A stretch of DNA of 64,000 nucleotides from Chelydra serpentina (taxonomy: Eukaryota > Chordata > Testudines > Chelydridae), in the NCBI GenBank assembly GCA_037349315.1, contig JBAIAC010000021.1, positions 6,310,325 to 6,374,324 on the forward strand, written 5' to 3'. Below the pieces are notes generated by a model. The model was not told where the DNA came from and did no database searches. It saw only the letters and a program-made list of their open reading frames with translations. Below are positions 1-9,622 of the stretch, one piece after another; position 1 is the stretch's first letter, and every line of letters begins with the position of its first letter. The translations under genes and the position numbers were made by a program.

Positions 1-277
1 GCCCCCGCTCCCACCCCTCAGACCCCTGAGCCCGATGGAGGAGAGCCACCTCCCGGTGTCCCAGCTACGGGGGCCCTGGATCTGGCCTCTATCCCTCTCC
101 CCAACCCTACTCCCAACCCCTGCCCTGCCCCTACTCCCGATCCCATCCCTACCCCCTCCACCTCTCGCGATGCCGTTGCCGCCCCTGGGGCAGTCTCCTT
201 TCCTTTCCCAGAGGATGACGCCCAGAGAGCGTTGCCCAGCGTCGGGGGCGGGGCCCTGCAACATCTCCCGGTGCCTG
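1..277 (+). CDS. Possible 3' part of a proline-rich coding exon (partial, unknown)
   Basis: Frame 1 is open from the window edge for more than 90 codons and is rich in Pro, Ala and Thr, with an acidic FPEDD stretch near its end. It reaches a good splice-donor consensus (CTG/GTAAGT) at 278-283, after which the same frame soon meets a stop. This is what the last bases of an internal exon would look like, but low-complexity proline-rich frames also arise by chance in C-rich DNA and are common in reptile retroelement ORFs. No family was recognised and no start is visible because the window begins inside the frame. Confidence 0.22.
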
Positions 278-344
278 GTAAGTTTGCCGCGGGTCCGGGG
301 TGGGCGGGGAGTTGCCAGTGAGTGCGGAGCACCCACCAATTTTT

Positions 345-380
345 CTCCGTGGGTGCTCCAACACCGAAGCACCCACGGAG
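345..380. repeat. Perfect 13-bp inverted repeat (hairpin)
   Basis: CTCCGTGGGTGCT at 345-357 is followed after ten bases by its exact reverse complement at 368-380. The surrounding sequence resembles the end of a short interspersed element; a similar GGAGTCGGCGCC tail recurs near 20485. Its role, if any, is unknown. Confidence 0.6.
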
Positions 381-458
381 TCGGCGCCCCTGCTTGGTCG
401 TGCTAGTGAAAGCAGGGCTCAAAGTCCTTTCAGTTCTATGAGAGAAGCATATCTCCTC

Positions 459-812
459 CACGTGGGGCAATGCACACAGCGTCTCTCTCAGAGAGCAACA
501 GTGACACTAGGTGGCCACGTGGGGCAATGCACACAGCATCTCTCTCAGAGAGCAACAGCGACAAAGGGTCCTGTGGCACCTTATAGACTAACAGAGGTAT
601 TGACGCATAAGCTTTCGTGGGTCAATACCCACTTCTTCGGATGCAACAGTGACACTGGGTGGCCACGTGGGGTAATGCACACAGAGTCTCTCTCAGAGAG
701 CAACAGTGACACCGGGTGGCCACGTGGGGTAACGCACACAGCGTCTCTCTCTCTCAGAGAGCAACAGTGACACTGGGTGGCAACACACACAGAATCTCTC
801 TCAGAGTGCATA
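459..812. repeat. Minisatellite, 57-bp unit, interrupted by an interspersed element
   Basis: Units begin CACGTGGGGCAATGCACAC and continue through CTCTCTCAGAGAGCAACAG. The first two unit starts are 57 bases apart (459 and 516). An unrelated interspersed element sits inside the array at about 564-648. The same minisatellite appears inverted at 46375-46560, as part of the inverted duplication of this region. Confidence 0.8.
564..648 (+). mobile_element. Fragment of a common reptilian interspersed repeat (possibly Penelope-like)
   Basis: The block reads CCTGTGGCACCTTATAGACT through GCATAAGCTTTCGTGGGTC to TTCTTCGGATGCA. A reverse-oriented relative is present at 33319-33400. I recall this as a widespread repeat 3' end in turtle and crocodile genomes, possibly a Penelope-like retroelement, but its class cannot be settled here. 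It interrupts the 57-bp minisatellite. Confidence 0.6.
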
Positions 813-856
813 ACTCACTCATACTGGGTGGAGAAACTGGAGGAAGCGGTGGCAGG

Positions 857-946
857 TCTTCGAAGTGTCAGCTGGTAGAGCAAAGGTCTAGTGCCGGCGC
901 TCAGGAAGTCATCCTTACGTCGCCCTTGTGACTCCAGCTTGAAGGA
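857..946 (+). pseudogene. tRNA-Tyr-like locus with intron, anticodon lost
   Basis: The locus has a Tyr-type 5' end (TCTTCGA), a D arm with TCAGCTGGTAGAGC, a 3' anticodon arm ATCCTTACGTCG and the acceptor end TTGAAGGA. About 17 bases sit where Tyr tRNAs carry their intron. At the expected GTA anticodon the sequence reads AGT. Its flanks (ACTCCAGCTTGAAGGAGAGC and onward) match the copies at 7011 and 46255, so it spread by segmental duplication. It is probably not functional. Confidence 0.6.
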
Positions 947-1130
947 GAGCTTCTTTTCCTTCCCCTGCTGAGAAAGAGCAAGAGAAGAAAGAAACCTCAC
1001 ATGGGCCCACTGTGTACAGCATGGGCCCATGCTGCTTTTTCCTGCCGGGGAGCGTGAAAAAAGGGATTTGTGGCAGCTAAAGCCACTGCTGCTCTTCCAG
1101 AAAACAAGCCACACCTGCACTCAAAGAGCA

Positions 1131-1203
1131 GGCTAAAGCCTGGGGTTGAACTAAGGATCTCTAGATCTTCAGTGTAATGCTCTCCTGACTGAGCTACTTC
1201 GGC
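1131..1203 (-). tRNA. tRNA-Phe(GAA), partly decayed
   Basis: On the minus strand it reads GCCGAAG, TAGCTCAGTCAGGAGAGC and an anticodon loop CTGAAGA (anticodon GAA), then AGTTCAACCC and CTTTAGC. The acceptor has one C-A mismatch and the anticodon stem one C-C mismatch. The A box is good, but the T stem is weak. No T run follows closely. It is the inverted partner of the better copy at 46000-46072. Confidence 0.65.
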
Positions 1204-1308
1204 ACCTACAGGGGACCTTTTGGGGCTGCTGCTTCTCTGTCTGGGATGTTTTTGTCAGTCATGGCACACCCATGAGGACCAGATGAATTCTTGCCGGCCT
1301 TACTCAGC

Positions 1309-2420
1309 CCTGTGAAGTATTACCCTGGACTCAGCTCTCCATTGGTCTGTCTGCTTTGGGGCAGGGACCATAACACGTCATGCTGCATTCGTTATTTCAA
1401 AGGGTGGTTTAGGATTTTCAGTCTCAGACTTGGTGCACAAAGCAGGACTCCACCCTCGGTGTAAACTAAATGAGCCGCCCACAGATTCTGGCAGCCACAA
1501 GGAGCCATTTGGTGTGAGAGACAGACCTGCCCCTGTCCCAGAGGGAGGGGGGTCAGCTGGGAGGGGATTGGAACACGGACCTATCAGCTCTTAACTCCCA
1601 AACTTTCAGTAACTCTGTTATCAGTGCCTGGGAGTGTAATTTAAACCATAAAAACAGTCACACTGGGCTAGACCAAAGGACCATCTAGCTCTGTATTTTG
1701 TTTTCTGACATTAGCCAATACCAGGTGCCCCAAAAGCCACTACTGGGAGTTGAACCCAGGATCCCCTGTTTACAAAACAGGTGCTTTAGCCAGCTAAGCC
1801 ATGGTGCCCGCCTGTGATTAACATATGGTGTCTGCCCACATCTGACTCCCTGCCATACCTCACCTGGGCCTTTGCTTGTGTTTGGATTCTGCAAAGCAGA
1901 GGAGCAGGTGATGTTTTCCCGGCAAGCTGTGTGTGAGTGAATCCTTGGCCAGGTCTGCACTACAAACTTATTTCAGCATCATTATATTGCTCAGGCATGT
2001 GAAAAACACACAACGCTTCCTCGGTCGCCTCCTTTTGGCTGGTGCATACACGGCAATGCCACGTCTGGTGACAAAACTGCCCTGTTTTGGCGACAAAATA
2101 AAACCACCTCGACGAGAGGCCTGGAGCTTTTTGCAGCAAACTGAGAGTGACAAAGTGTCAGTGTAGACGCTGCTGGTCATTATATCACCAGAACTGGCCT
2201 CCGCCAGTATCCCACAATGCCCGCCGTGAACTCGCCTGCCCTGCGTTCCTGCTCCAGAGGCTGGGCCCCTCCCCTTTCATTGCTCCGGGAAGTTCTGACG
2301 GCTGAGCCTGCTGCTCTGCTCCGGCAGCAAGGAGCAAATCACTGCCATGGGATGCTGCTCCCCCACACGGCGAACATGGAGCTGGGGGGGGGGGGCGTGG
2401 AAGCTTCCTTACAGACTGGA
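1309..2420. repeat. Duplicated block around a tRNA-Thr copy (left copy)
   Basis: The block holds about 430 bp of unique-looking sequence (TATTACCCTGGACTCAGCTC onward), a tRNA-Thr copy, a MITE-like element near 1945-2170 (AGGTCTGCACTAC to AGTGTAGACGC) and a conserved tail beginning CCCGCCGTGAACTC. Related blocks occur at 14147-14790 in the same orientation, and inverted at about 19975-21660 and 44790-45890. These are segmental duplications rather than single transposon insertions, because several unlike parts keep their order. Confidence 0.7.
1735..1808 (-). pseudogene. tRNA-Thr(TGT)-like
   Basis: The minus strand gives GGCACCA, GGCTTAGCTGGCTAAAGC, an anticodon arm CCTGT-TTTGTAA-ACAGG with anticodon TGT, and a T arm CTGGG-TTCAACT-CCCAG. 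The internal arms pair well. The acceptor 3' side reads TAGTGGC, leaving two mismatches. A TTTT stretch follows immediately. It is a recent pseudogene or a marginal gene. Confidence 0.7.
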
Positions 2421-2452
2421 GACTAGGTGCTGGATGCTATAACTAAAGAGCC

Positions 2453-2524
2453 GGCAGAATGGTGCAGCGGAAGCATGCTGGGCCCATATCCCAGAGGTCG
2501 ATGGATCGAAACCATCTTCTGCTA
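2453..2524 (+). tRNA. tRNA-iMet-CAT: Initiator tRNA-Met(CAT)
   Basis: This 72-nt locus follows the initiator tRNA closely: the GGGCCCAT anticodon region, a T arm GATGG-ATCGAAA-CCATC with the initiator-type A54 and A60 region, and no long variable arm. The acceptor is GGCAGAA paired with TTCTGCT. Relative to the usual vertebrate AGCAGAG/CTCTGCT, the pair at 7-66 has changed from G-C to A-U and position 1 is now G opposite U. A TTTTT terminator lies about 15 bases downstream. All stems pair, so it may be functional. Confidence 0.8.
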
Positions 2525-2714
2525 GGCAGGTGCTTGTTTCTTTTTGGTCTGGGCTTTCAATAGACGTGGCGACCAGCAGAGCACTAAGAGCCAAGGCCAT
2601 GAGGCAAGAGGTGGCTGACGTGTCGGACTGCCAGGGAGCTCGCCGGCCCCTCTGGCTTCCTGGGCTGAAGGCAAGAGACAGGCCTGTGCGTGGTGAGAGC
2701 CTTCTGTCCCGGTG

Positions 2715-3091
2715 GTGACTGGGGAGCTCAGGGCTGGGACAGCAGGGACTACGGGTCGGGAGTGAGGGGCACTGGCAGAGTGGTGACTGGGGAGCTCAGG
2801 GCTGGGATAGAAGGAGCTGCGGGTCGGGAGTGAGGGGCACCAGCAGAGCAGTGACTGGGGAGCTCAGGGCTGGGATAGAAGGGGCTGCGGGTCGGGAGTG
2901 AGGGGCACCGGCAGAGCGGTGACTGGGGAGCTCAGGGCTGGGATAGAAGGGGCTGCGGGTCGGGAGTGAGGGGCACCGGCAGAGCGGTGACTGGGGAGCT
3001 CAGGGCTGGGATAGAAGGGGCTGCGGGTCGGGAGTGAGGGGCACCGGCAGAGCGGTGACTGGGGAGCTCAGGGCTGGGATAGAAGGGGCTG
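2715..3091. repeat. 68-bp tandem repeat, about 5.5 copies
   Basis: The unit GTGACTGGGGAGCTCAGGGC... begins at 2715, 2783, 2851, 2919, 2987 and 3055, exactly 68 bases apart, and ends part-way through the sixth unit. Neighbouring units differ by only one to a few bases, so the array expanded recently. Confidence 0.92.
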
Positions 3092-3603
3092 CAGGCCATG
3101 TAGGAAGAATGGTGCCTTCACAGCCCACCCGATATTCCATAACATCATTAAGGAAAATATTTCTCAATGAGCTCTCAGTAAAAGATCAGAAACAGCCTGT
3201 GTCCGCATCCTGCTAAGGGCATTGGGATTTTCTTTAAATTTGCCAGACCGACCTAACTAACACCTAACACACATTTGAAGCTCTTCTTTTCACAGCGTTG
3301 CTCATTCTCAGGGTCTTCTTTGTCTCCAGACAGATCCATTCTCTTTCAGAACGGCCTTGCTCTTTCTGTCTGTTTCATTCATTGTCATGTCGGAGTAAAC
3401 ACTCCCCTTCACTCTGTTCTCAGACAAACACTAGTATTAAGTGTTTGCTACTGATGGGTTTAGAAAGCATTTGTCGAGTGGAAGATGACATTTCTTGGGG
3501 ATTGTTCCCAAGACCCAGTACTTTGTGTTCCAAAATCTCCCAGCTTCCTTGGTGAAAAGAAGACCAAGGTTTCTTTGCATTGTATAAAAAGAAAGTAGTG
3601 TCA

Positions 3604-3681
3604 CACCCCAGATGGGATTTGAATCCACACTGTAATCTCTGTCTTAGGAAGCCAATGCCTTATCCATTAGGCCACTGGGGG
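3604..3681 (-). pseudogene. tRNA-Arg(CCT) pseudogene with 5-base insertion
   Basis: The minus strand carries the Arg(CCT) features CCCCCAG, GGCCTAATGGATAAGGC, TTGGC-TTCCTAA-GACAG and CTGGGGT. It is 78 nt long instead of 73 because of a short insertion beside the variable region. The T stem is damaged and position 1 is C opposite U72. A TTTTT terminator is retained downstream. The flanks match 44332-44723 directly and 43800-44070 in inverted orientation. Confidence 0.65.
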
Positions 3682-4405
3682 CCTGAAGTACAACTGATGG
3701 AGGGATGGAAATTCCCTCTCATAATTGCACATTTCTCACATTCGCTTGGAAGTCAAATACCCCCTTTATGCGCCTTACAGAAACATCGGCATCCCCTGTC
3801 AGTGAGGCAACTGGGCAGGTCACTGACAGAGCTGAGCTCCACCTTTCTGCCAGCCATCTTTAGAGAAGATCCCCACCCCAGAGTCACCCCTCCCTCCGTC
3901 AGCACCTCCATGGCTGTGGCTCCGAGTGGCGGTAGGATGATTAGGGAGCGAATCCAGGGCTGGAAGCGGGGTCAGGTCAGCCTGTGAGGAGTAACCAGGT
4001 GGGGCAGACCCAGGGTGAGGCTGTGGGCTGCTGGTCGGATGTTGGGATCAGAGCTCTAGATCAAAGCTTCACACCCCTCTCCACCTGGGGGAGGCTAATC
4101 CCCACCCTCCTCAGGGCTCCCTCGCAGGAAAGCCAAGTGCTGGGTGAGCACTTCACGCTGATGGTGCAGTAATTTCAGGGTCTCTGCAGAGACCACATCG
4201 CTCGGCTGCAGGAGGAACCTGGTACATGTCCCGAAGCCTTTCTGCCTCCAGCCTGCAGAGCCAGGGGGCATGTCAGAAAGTTTCATCTTCAGCCGCAGGC
4301 ACTACAGGGCCCTGCCTCACAAAGGGTCACGCACTGAAGAGACAGAAGGAAGATCAGGGAGCATTCTGAAAAGACCCTGTTTAAAACTCTGGGAATATGG
4401 TTGGT

Positions 4406-4477
4406 CGGCTGACAAGCACTTGAACCCTGGACCCTCAGAGTAAAGGTCTCAGGCTCAAGCAACCGAGCTCGCCAGGC
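4406..4477 (-). pseudogene. tRNA-Lys(TTT) pseudogene
   Basis: The minus strand reads GCCTGGC, GAGCTCGGTTGCTTGAGCC, a loop CCTTTAC with anticodon TTT, then GAGGGTCCAGGGTTCAAG. The invariant U33 is C, the D loop is altered, the T stem 3' side is GCTTG instead of CCCTG, and the acceptor has a mismatch. The match to Lys(TTT) is clear over the variable loop and T arm, but it is unlikely to work. Confidence 0.55.
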
Positions 4478-4723
4478 TCACAGGCGAAAGGAGCCAGATG
4501 GGGCAGGAGAGGAAGTAGTGAAGAAAAAGAGTGTGGGAAACAATCCACTAAACACGCTGCTCTCGCTCTCTCTTCGCAGCCCTAGCCCTGGCTTGCTTTC
4601 TGCTTTTTGTTTATCAAAATATCGGATCCGGTAGAAAACACAGGTATAGGACGCAAAATGCCATCCCAGACAGTAATGACGTTGAAACACCCACCGGGGA
4701 TAGGTAGCAAGCAAGGGATCCCA

Positions 4724-4795
4724 AGGTCCCACCGTGACTTGAACTTGAATTGCAAGATTCAAAGCCCTAAATGCTGGCCCTTAGACCACGGAAAC
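4724..4795 (-). pseudogene. tRNA-Gln(TTG)-like pseudogene
   Basis: It keeps the D arm (GTCTAAGGGCCAGC), an anticodon loop CTTTGAA (TTG), AAGTTCAAGTC and the 3' end TGGGACCT. The 5' acceptor strand GTTTCCG no longer pairs with TGGGACC. It is the most diverged of four Gln copies (4724, 6493, 22939, 47011), which share flanking sequence. Confidence 0.6.
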
Positions 4796-5020
4796 GGCAG
4801 GAGACCAGGAAACGGCAGCCTTCCAACAGGGAGGACATTGTTGGGACAATTTTTTGCATTCCTCATTCAAGGTCGCTATTGCCAGCCCTGCATTTGGTCA
4901 ATAAGTCGGCACCCAGCGCTTCGCTTCAGGCCATGAGGCTTTTCTTCCTCCAGCCTGCAAGGCCAGTGGACATGTGAAGGGGATGCCCCTTCAGTCCCAG
5001 GCAGTAAAGGGACCTTCTTA

Positions 5021-5303
5021 GGCTTTGGGTACACTGGCACTTCACAGCACTGCAACTTTCTCGCTCAGGGGTGTGAAAAACACCCCCCTGCGCGCAGCAA
5101 GTTACAGCGCTGTAAAGTGCCAGTGTAGCCAGTGCCGGGAGCCGTGCTCCCAGCGTTGAGCCTGTAAGCTATTCCGCTTGTGGAGGTGGAGTGCCTGCAG
5201 CGCTGGGAGAGCTCTCTGGTGCACGACCGCACTCGCACTTCAAAGCACTGCTGCGGGAGCGCTGCCGTGGCTGTGCTTTGAAGTTTCAAGTGTAGCCAAA
5301 GCC
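5021..5303. mobile_element. Non-autonomous DNA transposon (MITE)
   Basis: Imperfect terminal inverted repeats of about 30 bp begin GGCTTTGGGTACACTGGCAC and end AAGTGTAGCCAAAGCC. A GGGGTGTGAAAAACACCCC-type hairpin lies inside. No coding sequence is present. A related shorter element with the same kind of G/C-run hairpin is at 13042-13162. The superfamily cannot be assigned; the ends resemble those of hAT-type MITEs. Confidence 0.65.
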
Positions 5304-5524
5304 ACAGCCACCTCCTCGAAAGTCACCGGCCGCTGAAAGAGCAAGAGTCCAACACTCAGTACCTGCTGCCCCACTCACAGCCCCACTATTCATCAAATAG
5401 ATGCTCTGAGAGAGACGATCAGCAGAGTCCTATTGCCACGATGCTCTCAGGAGGCATCATGGTGAGAGAACACCATGAGGAGAGAACACCCCCTTGTGTG
5501 ACCCATAGGGAATACAGCCCATCT

Positions 5525-5587
5525 GTGCATGTAGCTCAGTGGTAGAACGCATGTATGAGGCCCTGGGTTCAATCCCCAGCATCTCCA
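5525..5587 (+). pseudogene. tRNA-Ala pseudogene lacking its anticodon
   Basis: The ends, D arm (TAGCTCAGTGGTAGAACGC), variable region (TATGAGG), T arm (CTGGG-TTCAATC-CCCAG) and CATCTCCA match tRNA-Ala. The stretch CTTTGCATG, which holds the anticodon, is missing compared with the copy at 47998-48069, leaving 63 nt. The deletion joins two copies of the short repeat CATG. It cannot decode. Confidence 0.85.
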
Positions 5588-6492
5588 AGTTCTCTCTTCA
5601 CCCTGCTGCTTTGCTCACGCCCAGAGGGGCTGCTCCCCAGCAGTCTCCCTGCAGGAGTTACAATCCTGCTCAGTGAGAGGCAAGTGCCAAGTGCAGGGAA
5701 GGTCTGTGGGGGTTTCTGCTCCTAAGTAACCTGGGTGCTTTTAAGATTCCTGCCCGCTGTGCTGCTTGGGATGAGGGTGAAGGAGAAGGGAGGGGAGGGA
5801 AAGGTCCCATCTGCATGGACTGAGAGGCCAGGAAACAGAGGGGCAGTCAGTGCTCAGAGAGGAGAGAGGTCAGTGATTTACACCCACCAGGGGACACTGT
5901 CTTTTCGAGGCGAGTGCAGCTAGCTTGGGATCGTGCTGACGATGGATAGAAAAAAGGCTGGAGTCAATGACAGATGAGACCATGGAAGGGGAAGGGAAAT
6001 GGCAGCTCCACAGAAGGTCCTAGGAGCTCAGATGCCCCAGTTATAGGCACCCTGGCCTGACCTAGAGAGAGAAAAGACAAAGAGGCACCCAGCCCCCTAC
6101 AGTGATCCCATAGACAAGAATCTGGTTGGGAGTGGGGTGAAGGTTCCCTCTGGACAAAGGGAGCTGAAATCCCTCAGCATCCTGGAATTTAAGTGCTGGA
6201 AGCATCAAACCCTGCACGGCTGGGGGCTGAGGTTCATCAGCAGAAGGTTGGCCAGTAGGTCAACCACTTGGGCTCCCTCCGAAACCAGACTGCAGCCCAG
6301 CTTCAGAGGAAATGGAGCTCGCATCCCCTACCTACTGGACTCCAGGCACGGCCAGACGTCTGGATCAAATGTCCCCTCTTGCATTCAAGTCATATGAGGT
6401 ACCAGGCAAAAGACAGACTCCGACGTCATTGGAGAGAGCAAGACGAAGCCTTCGAACATCCAGTAGTGTTAGGTGGCAAAATAGCTGCCCCA

Positions 6493-6564
6493 AGGTCCCA
6501 CCTAGACTATAACTCAGATTGCAGGATTCAAAGCCCTGAGTGCTGGCCCTTACACCATGGGACC
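6493..6564 (-). tRNA. tRNA-Gln(TTG), doubtful T arm
   Basis: The acceptor pairs perfectly (GGTCCCA with TGGGACC), the anticodon arm is CAGGG-CTTTGAA-TCCTG (TTG) and the D arm is intact. The T loop is TTATAGT instead of TTCAAGT and the T stem has a mismatch, which weakens the B box. A TTTT lies a short distance downstream. It may be a young pseudogene. The flank with AGAGCAAGACGAAGCCTT is shared with 22939 and 47011. Confidence 0.65.
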
Positions 6565-6852
6565 AGTGGAAAGCACGTTGTGTTCATCTGACTTCCAGTG
6601 TAGAAGAGTCTGGGCGGACAATTGGGAAGAGCTGGGCTCTGTAGGCCAACCTCCAAGGGCAGAGGAGGCCAAGCCACAAGGCTCCAAGAGGTGACTGGCC
6701 GAGATCCTGCAGTTTTCCCTGGCTGATGCTAAGGCGCTTTCTCAGCTCATTTCACCACCTTCTGTCCTGCAGGGGTTGGGGTTATCCCAAGAACAGGCCA
6801 GTGGCAGATTTAGGAGTGCCTTGCTGGACAGCTAGGAAAAAGGAAGCCAGCA

Positions 6853-6925
6853 TGTTTCTGCCTGGTTTTGAACCACGGGCCTTTTGCATGTTAGGCAAAC
6901 ATAACAACCACTACACTACAGAAAC
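6853..6925 (-). tRNA. tRNA-Val-AAC: tRNA-Val(AAC)
   Basis: The acceptor is GTTTCTG paired with CAGAAAC, with D region GTGTAGTGGTT, an anticodon arm TTTGC-CTAACAT-GCAAA (AAC) and B box GGTTCAAAACC. Only one T-stem mismatch is seen. A TTTTT terminator follows within about 15 bases. It is the left partner of the decayed Val copy at 46586-46658. Confidence 0.82.
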
Positions 6926-7010
6926 TCTTTTTCAGGAGTCTGCCCCTTCCCTTCAAATTCCATCCACTTGGCCCACACCGATGGGCGAACCTGGAGAAAG
7001 TGGTGGCAGC

Positions 7011-7100
7011 TCTTCGGTGGGTCAGCTGGTAGAACAAAGAACTGGAGCCGGCTCCCAGGAAGTCATCCTTAACTCGCCCTTGTGACTCCAGCTTGAAGGA
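7011..7100 (+). pseudogene. tRNA-Tyr-like locus with intron, anticodon GGA
   Basis: The acceptor strands TCTTCGG and TTGAAGG pair fully if G-U pairs are allowed. D arm, intron position (about 17 bases after CTGGAG) and 3' exon ATCCTTAACTCG fit tRNA-Tyr. The expected CTGTAG is CTGGAG, so the anticodon GTA has become GGA (7044-7046). The T loop lacks TTC. It is a well-paired but altered copy. Confidence 0.6.
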
Positions 7101-7304
7101 GAGCTTCTTTCTCTTCCCCTTGCTGAGAAAAAGCAAGGGAAGAAAAAAAAGCCCACATTGATAGGGTGGCAGAGGCTTCAGAAGCCCACAGTGTTTGCCC
7201 ATCTGGGGCATTTAGGCTGAGATCTCTGCTGGCCAGCGCCAGCGCTCGCAAGGCGCTAGTGTGGATGCTGGAGGCTGGGTGCTGGATGCTGGAGGCAGAG
7301 ACCC

Positions 7305-7376
7305 AGCAGAGTGGCGCAGCAGTCGCGTGCTGGGCCCATAACCCAGAGGTCGATGGATTGAAACCATCCTCTGCTA
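7305..7376 (+). tRNA. tRNA-iMet-CAT: Initiator tRNA-Met(CAT), second copy
   Basis: It has AGCAGAG paired with CTCTGCT, anticodon region GGGCCCATAACCC and T arm GATGG-ATTGAAA-CCATC. The acceptor equals the canonical vertebrate initiator. It differs in the D loop (GCAGTCGC) and by C56 to T in the T loop, which would weaken the D-loop/T-loop contact and the B box. TTTTT follows about 15 bases downstream. Its flanks match those of the 2453 copy. Confidence 0.78.
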
Positions 7377-7879
7377 GGCAAGTGCTTGTTTCTTTTTGCT
7401 CTGGGCCTTCAAGCAAGGGGGCGACCAGCAGAGCGCCAAGAGCCAAGGCCATGAGGCAAGAGGTGGCTGAGGTGTTGGACTGCCAGGGAGCTCCCCGGCA
7501 CCACTGGCTGGCTGGGCTGAAGGCAAGAGCCAGGCCTGTGTGTGAGGTCTGAGTGCCGGTGGCTCCCCCACTCCTCGGGAGGGTCTGTCCCAAGGCAGCT
7601 GCCCAGCCCCCCTCCAACCAGCATTTCTTGCCCTGTTTGGGGAGGTTCAGCCTCGCCAAGCCCCTTGTAGCCACCGCCCATGCGCAGTGTCACTGGCAGA
7701 TACGGGCAGAGGAGTCTCGGGGGCCTGGGCTGTGAAATCCCTGGGTGAAACTGGCTGCCTGAGCACAGCCCCTCTGCACTCAGGGGCGTGGTGAGAGGGG
7801 GAGGGGCTCAGGGAGTAAATCCTCAGAAATCTCCCCCCTGGGTTTGTAATGTCAGGCCCCAGCGAACAAGTCCCTCCGT

Positions 7880-8500
7880 ATGTGAAGGAGGGGCTGTGAG
7901 GGGGAGGGTCCATCGGGTATCAGTGTGAGGGGGAGGGGCTGTGATGGGGAGGGCTATGGAGTGTCTGTGAGGGGAGGGGCTGTGAGGGGCTGTGAGGGGG
8001 AGGGTCCGTGGGGGTGTCAGTGTGAAGGGGAGGGGCTGTGAGAGGGAGGGTCCATGGGGGTGTCAGTGTGAAGGGAGGGGCTGTGAGAGGGAGGGTCCAT
8101 GGGGGTGTCAGTGTGAAGGGAGGGGCTGTGAGAGGGAAGGTCCATGGGGGAGTCAGTGTGAGGGGGAGGGGCTGTGAGAGGGAGGGCTATGGAGTGTCTC
8201 TGTGAGGGGGAGGGACTGTGAGGGGGAGGGTCCATGAGGGTGTCAGTGTGAGGGGGAGGGGCTGTGAGGGGGAGGGCTATGGAGTGTCTCTGTGAGGGGA
8301 GGGGCTGTGAGAGGAAGGGTCCATGGGGGTGTCAGTGTGAAGGGGAGGGGCTGTGAGAGGGAGTGTCCATGGGGGTGTCAGTGTGAAGGGAGGGGCTGTG
8401 AGAGGGAGAGTCCATGGGGGTGTCAGTGTGAGGGGGAGGGGTTGTGAGAGGGAGGGTCCATGGGAGTGTCTCTGTGAGGGGGAGGGGCTGTGAGAATCTG
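7880..8500. repeat. G-rich minisatellite, 45-46-bp unit
   Basis: The units run GTCAGTGTGAAGGGAGGGGC...GGGTCCATGGGGGT, with starts at 8016, 8062 and 8107. Some units are replaced by GGGCTATGGAGTGTCT variants. Open frames on both strands here are translations of the repeat and are not called. Confidence 0.88.
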
Positions 8501-9622
8501 GTCACCTCCAGGCAGCAGGAGCCCTCTGACATGGGAGTTGAACTGCCCCCTCCCCCTTGGTGCTTTGGGGGGCCCTAGAGCCCAGCATGGAGCTGCTCTT
8601 CCTACAGGGCCCCTGAGAGTCACAGAGGGGTGATGTGAGGTTACTGCCCCGTCTGTCCTGGGCTGGGGGACTGGAGCCCCCGGAACAGCCCTGTGGGGAC
8701 TCAGCCCTGTGGGGAATTCACTGTCTGTGGAAAAGCATGTCTAGGAATGGGGATTCCCAGCTGCATCACAGCAGCGTGACGGAGAAGAAAGAGTTAATGC
8801 TTTAGGACAGTCTGGGGGCGCTGGATGGGAAGAAGGGTGCCCAGCTCTCAGGCTGCAGAACGGCCAACCGCAAACATTCAAAAACCCTGAGTCAGGGTCA
8901 CCGAAAATCACGAGATGGGCTTGGACATCATGAGATTATGTAAAAATAATAGATTTGGGATCTTTTTATTTGCCTTCTGCTTGATGAGCCTTTAGGGCGC
9001 ACTGGGGAGACATTTTGAATCTATTTCCAAGGTCACAATGGCTACAAACGTCCTGTGTCTTTAAGAGCGAAGGCTGAAATCATCACGTCTCCACCTGACT
9101 CCAGGAGCTGGGGCTTTAAGGAAAACAATTCTCATGAGACTCAAGGTAAAATCAGGAGCGTTGGCAGCACCGAGTGGGACGGAGTCTTTATTCTCTGGGA
9201 TCCCCTGGAGCCGGGTTCCCAGCCTTGTTCTTTCTGTGGCCCCCGCCCAACATGGTATAAAAACTCCACAGCCCACCCGTGCCACAACGACTGTCTAACG
9301 CCAGCCCTTCTTGCTGGTTTATTTTGGCAGACACCCCCCCCTCTGGACCCCTAGTTAAGAACCAGGGCCTTGGAGCTCTGTTTAGAAGGAGGGAGCAAAG
9401 CTGCTGCCTTTCCTGGTGGCTGAACTCAGGCCCTTAGCATGGGATATTCCTGCCCTGCCAGCGACACCAGGAAAGCTCACTGAGCCGCTGCCTGACCTCA
9501 GGGACAGTCTCAGCCGGCAGGGCCCCAGGGGGAAATGAAGCAGCTGGGTCAGGCTGGGAACCTTGATTCCCAGAGAGCTGCCCTGGCTCCCTGCTCAGCA
9601 GCTGAGAAGTCAATTCCCCCGC
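8501..9622. other. Gene-free stretch
   Basis: No convincing gene, RNA or element boundary was recognised. Around 8870-9130 the wording (AATCACGAGATGGGC, ATCATGAGATTATG, TCTTTAAGAGC) suggests an old interspersed repeat, but I cannot name it. Confidence 0.4.

Noticed and set aside
3298..3987. Frames of 85-135 codons around the Arg-type tRNA
   Set aside because: They run across the tRNA locus and the duplicated flanks, lack domains, and their copies at 44115-44600 are frameshifted.
7880..8500. Repeats with spacers as a CRISPR-like array
   Set aside because: Units are contiguous and diverge gradually; there are no unique spacers of constant length and the genome is vertebrate.
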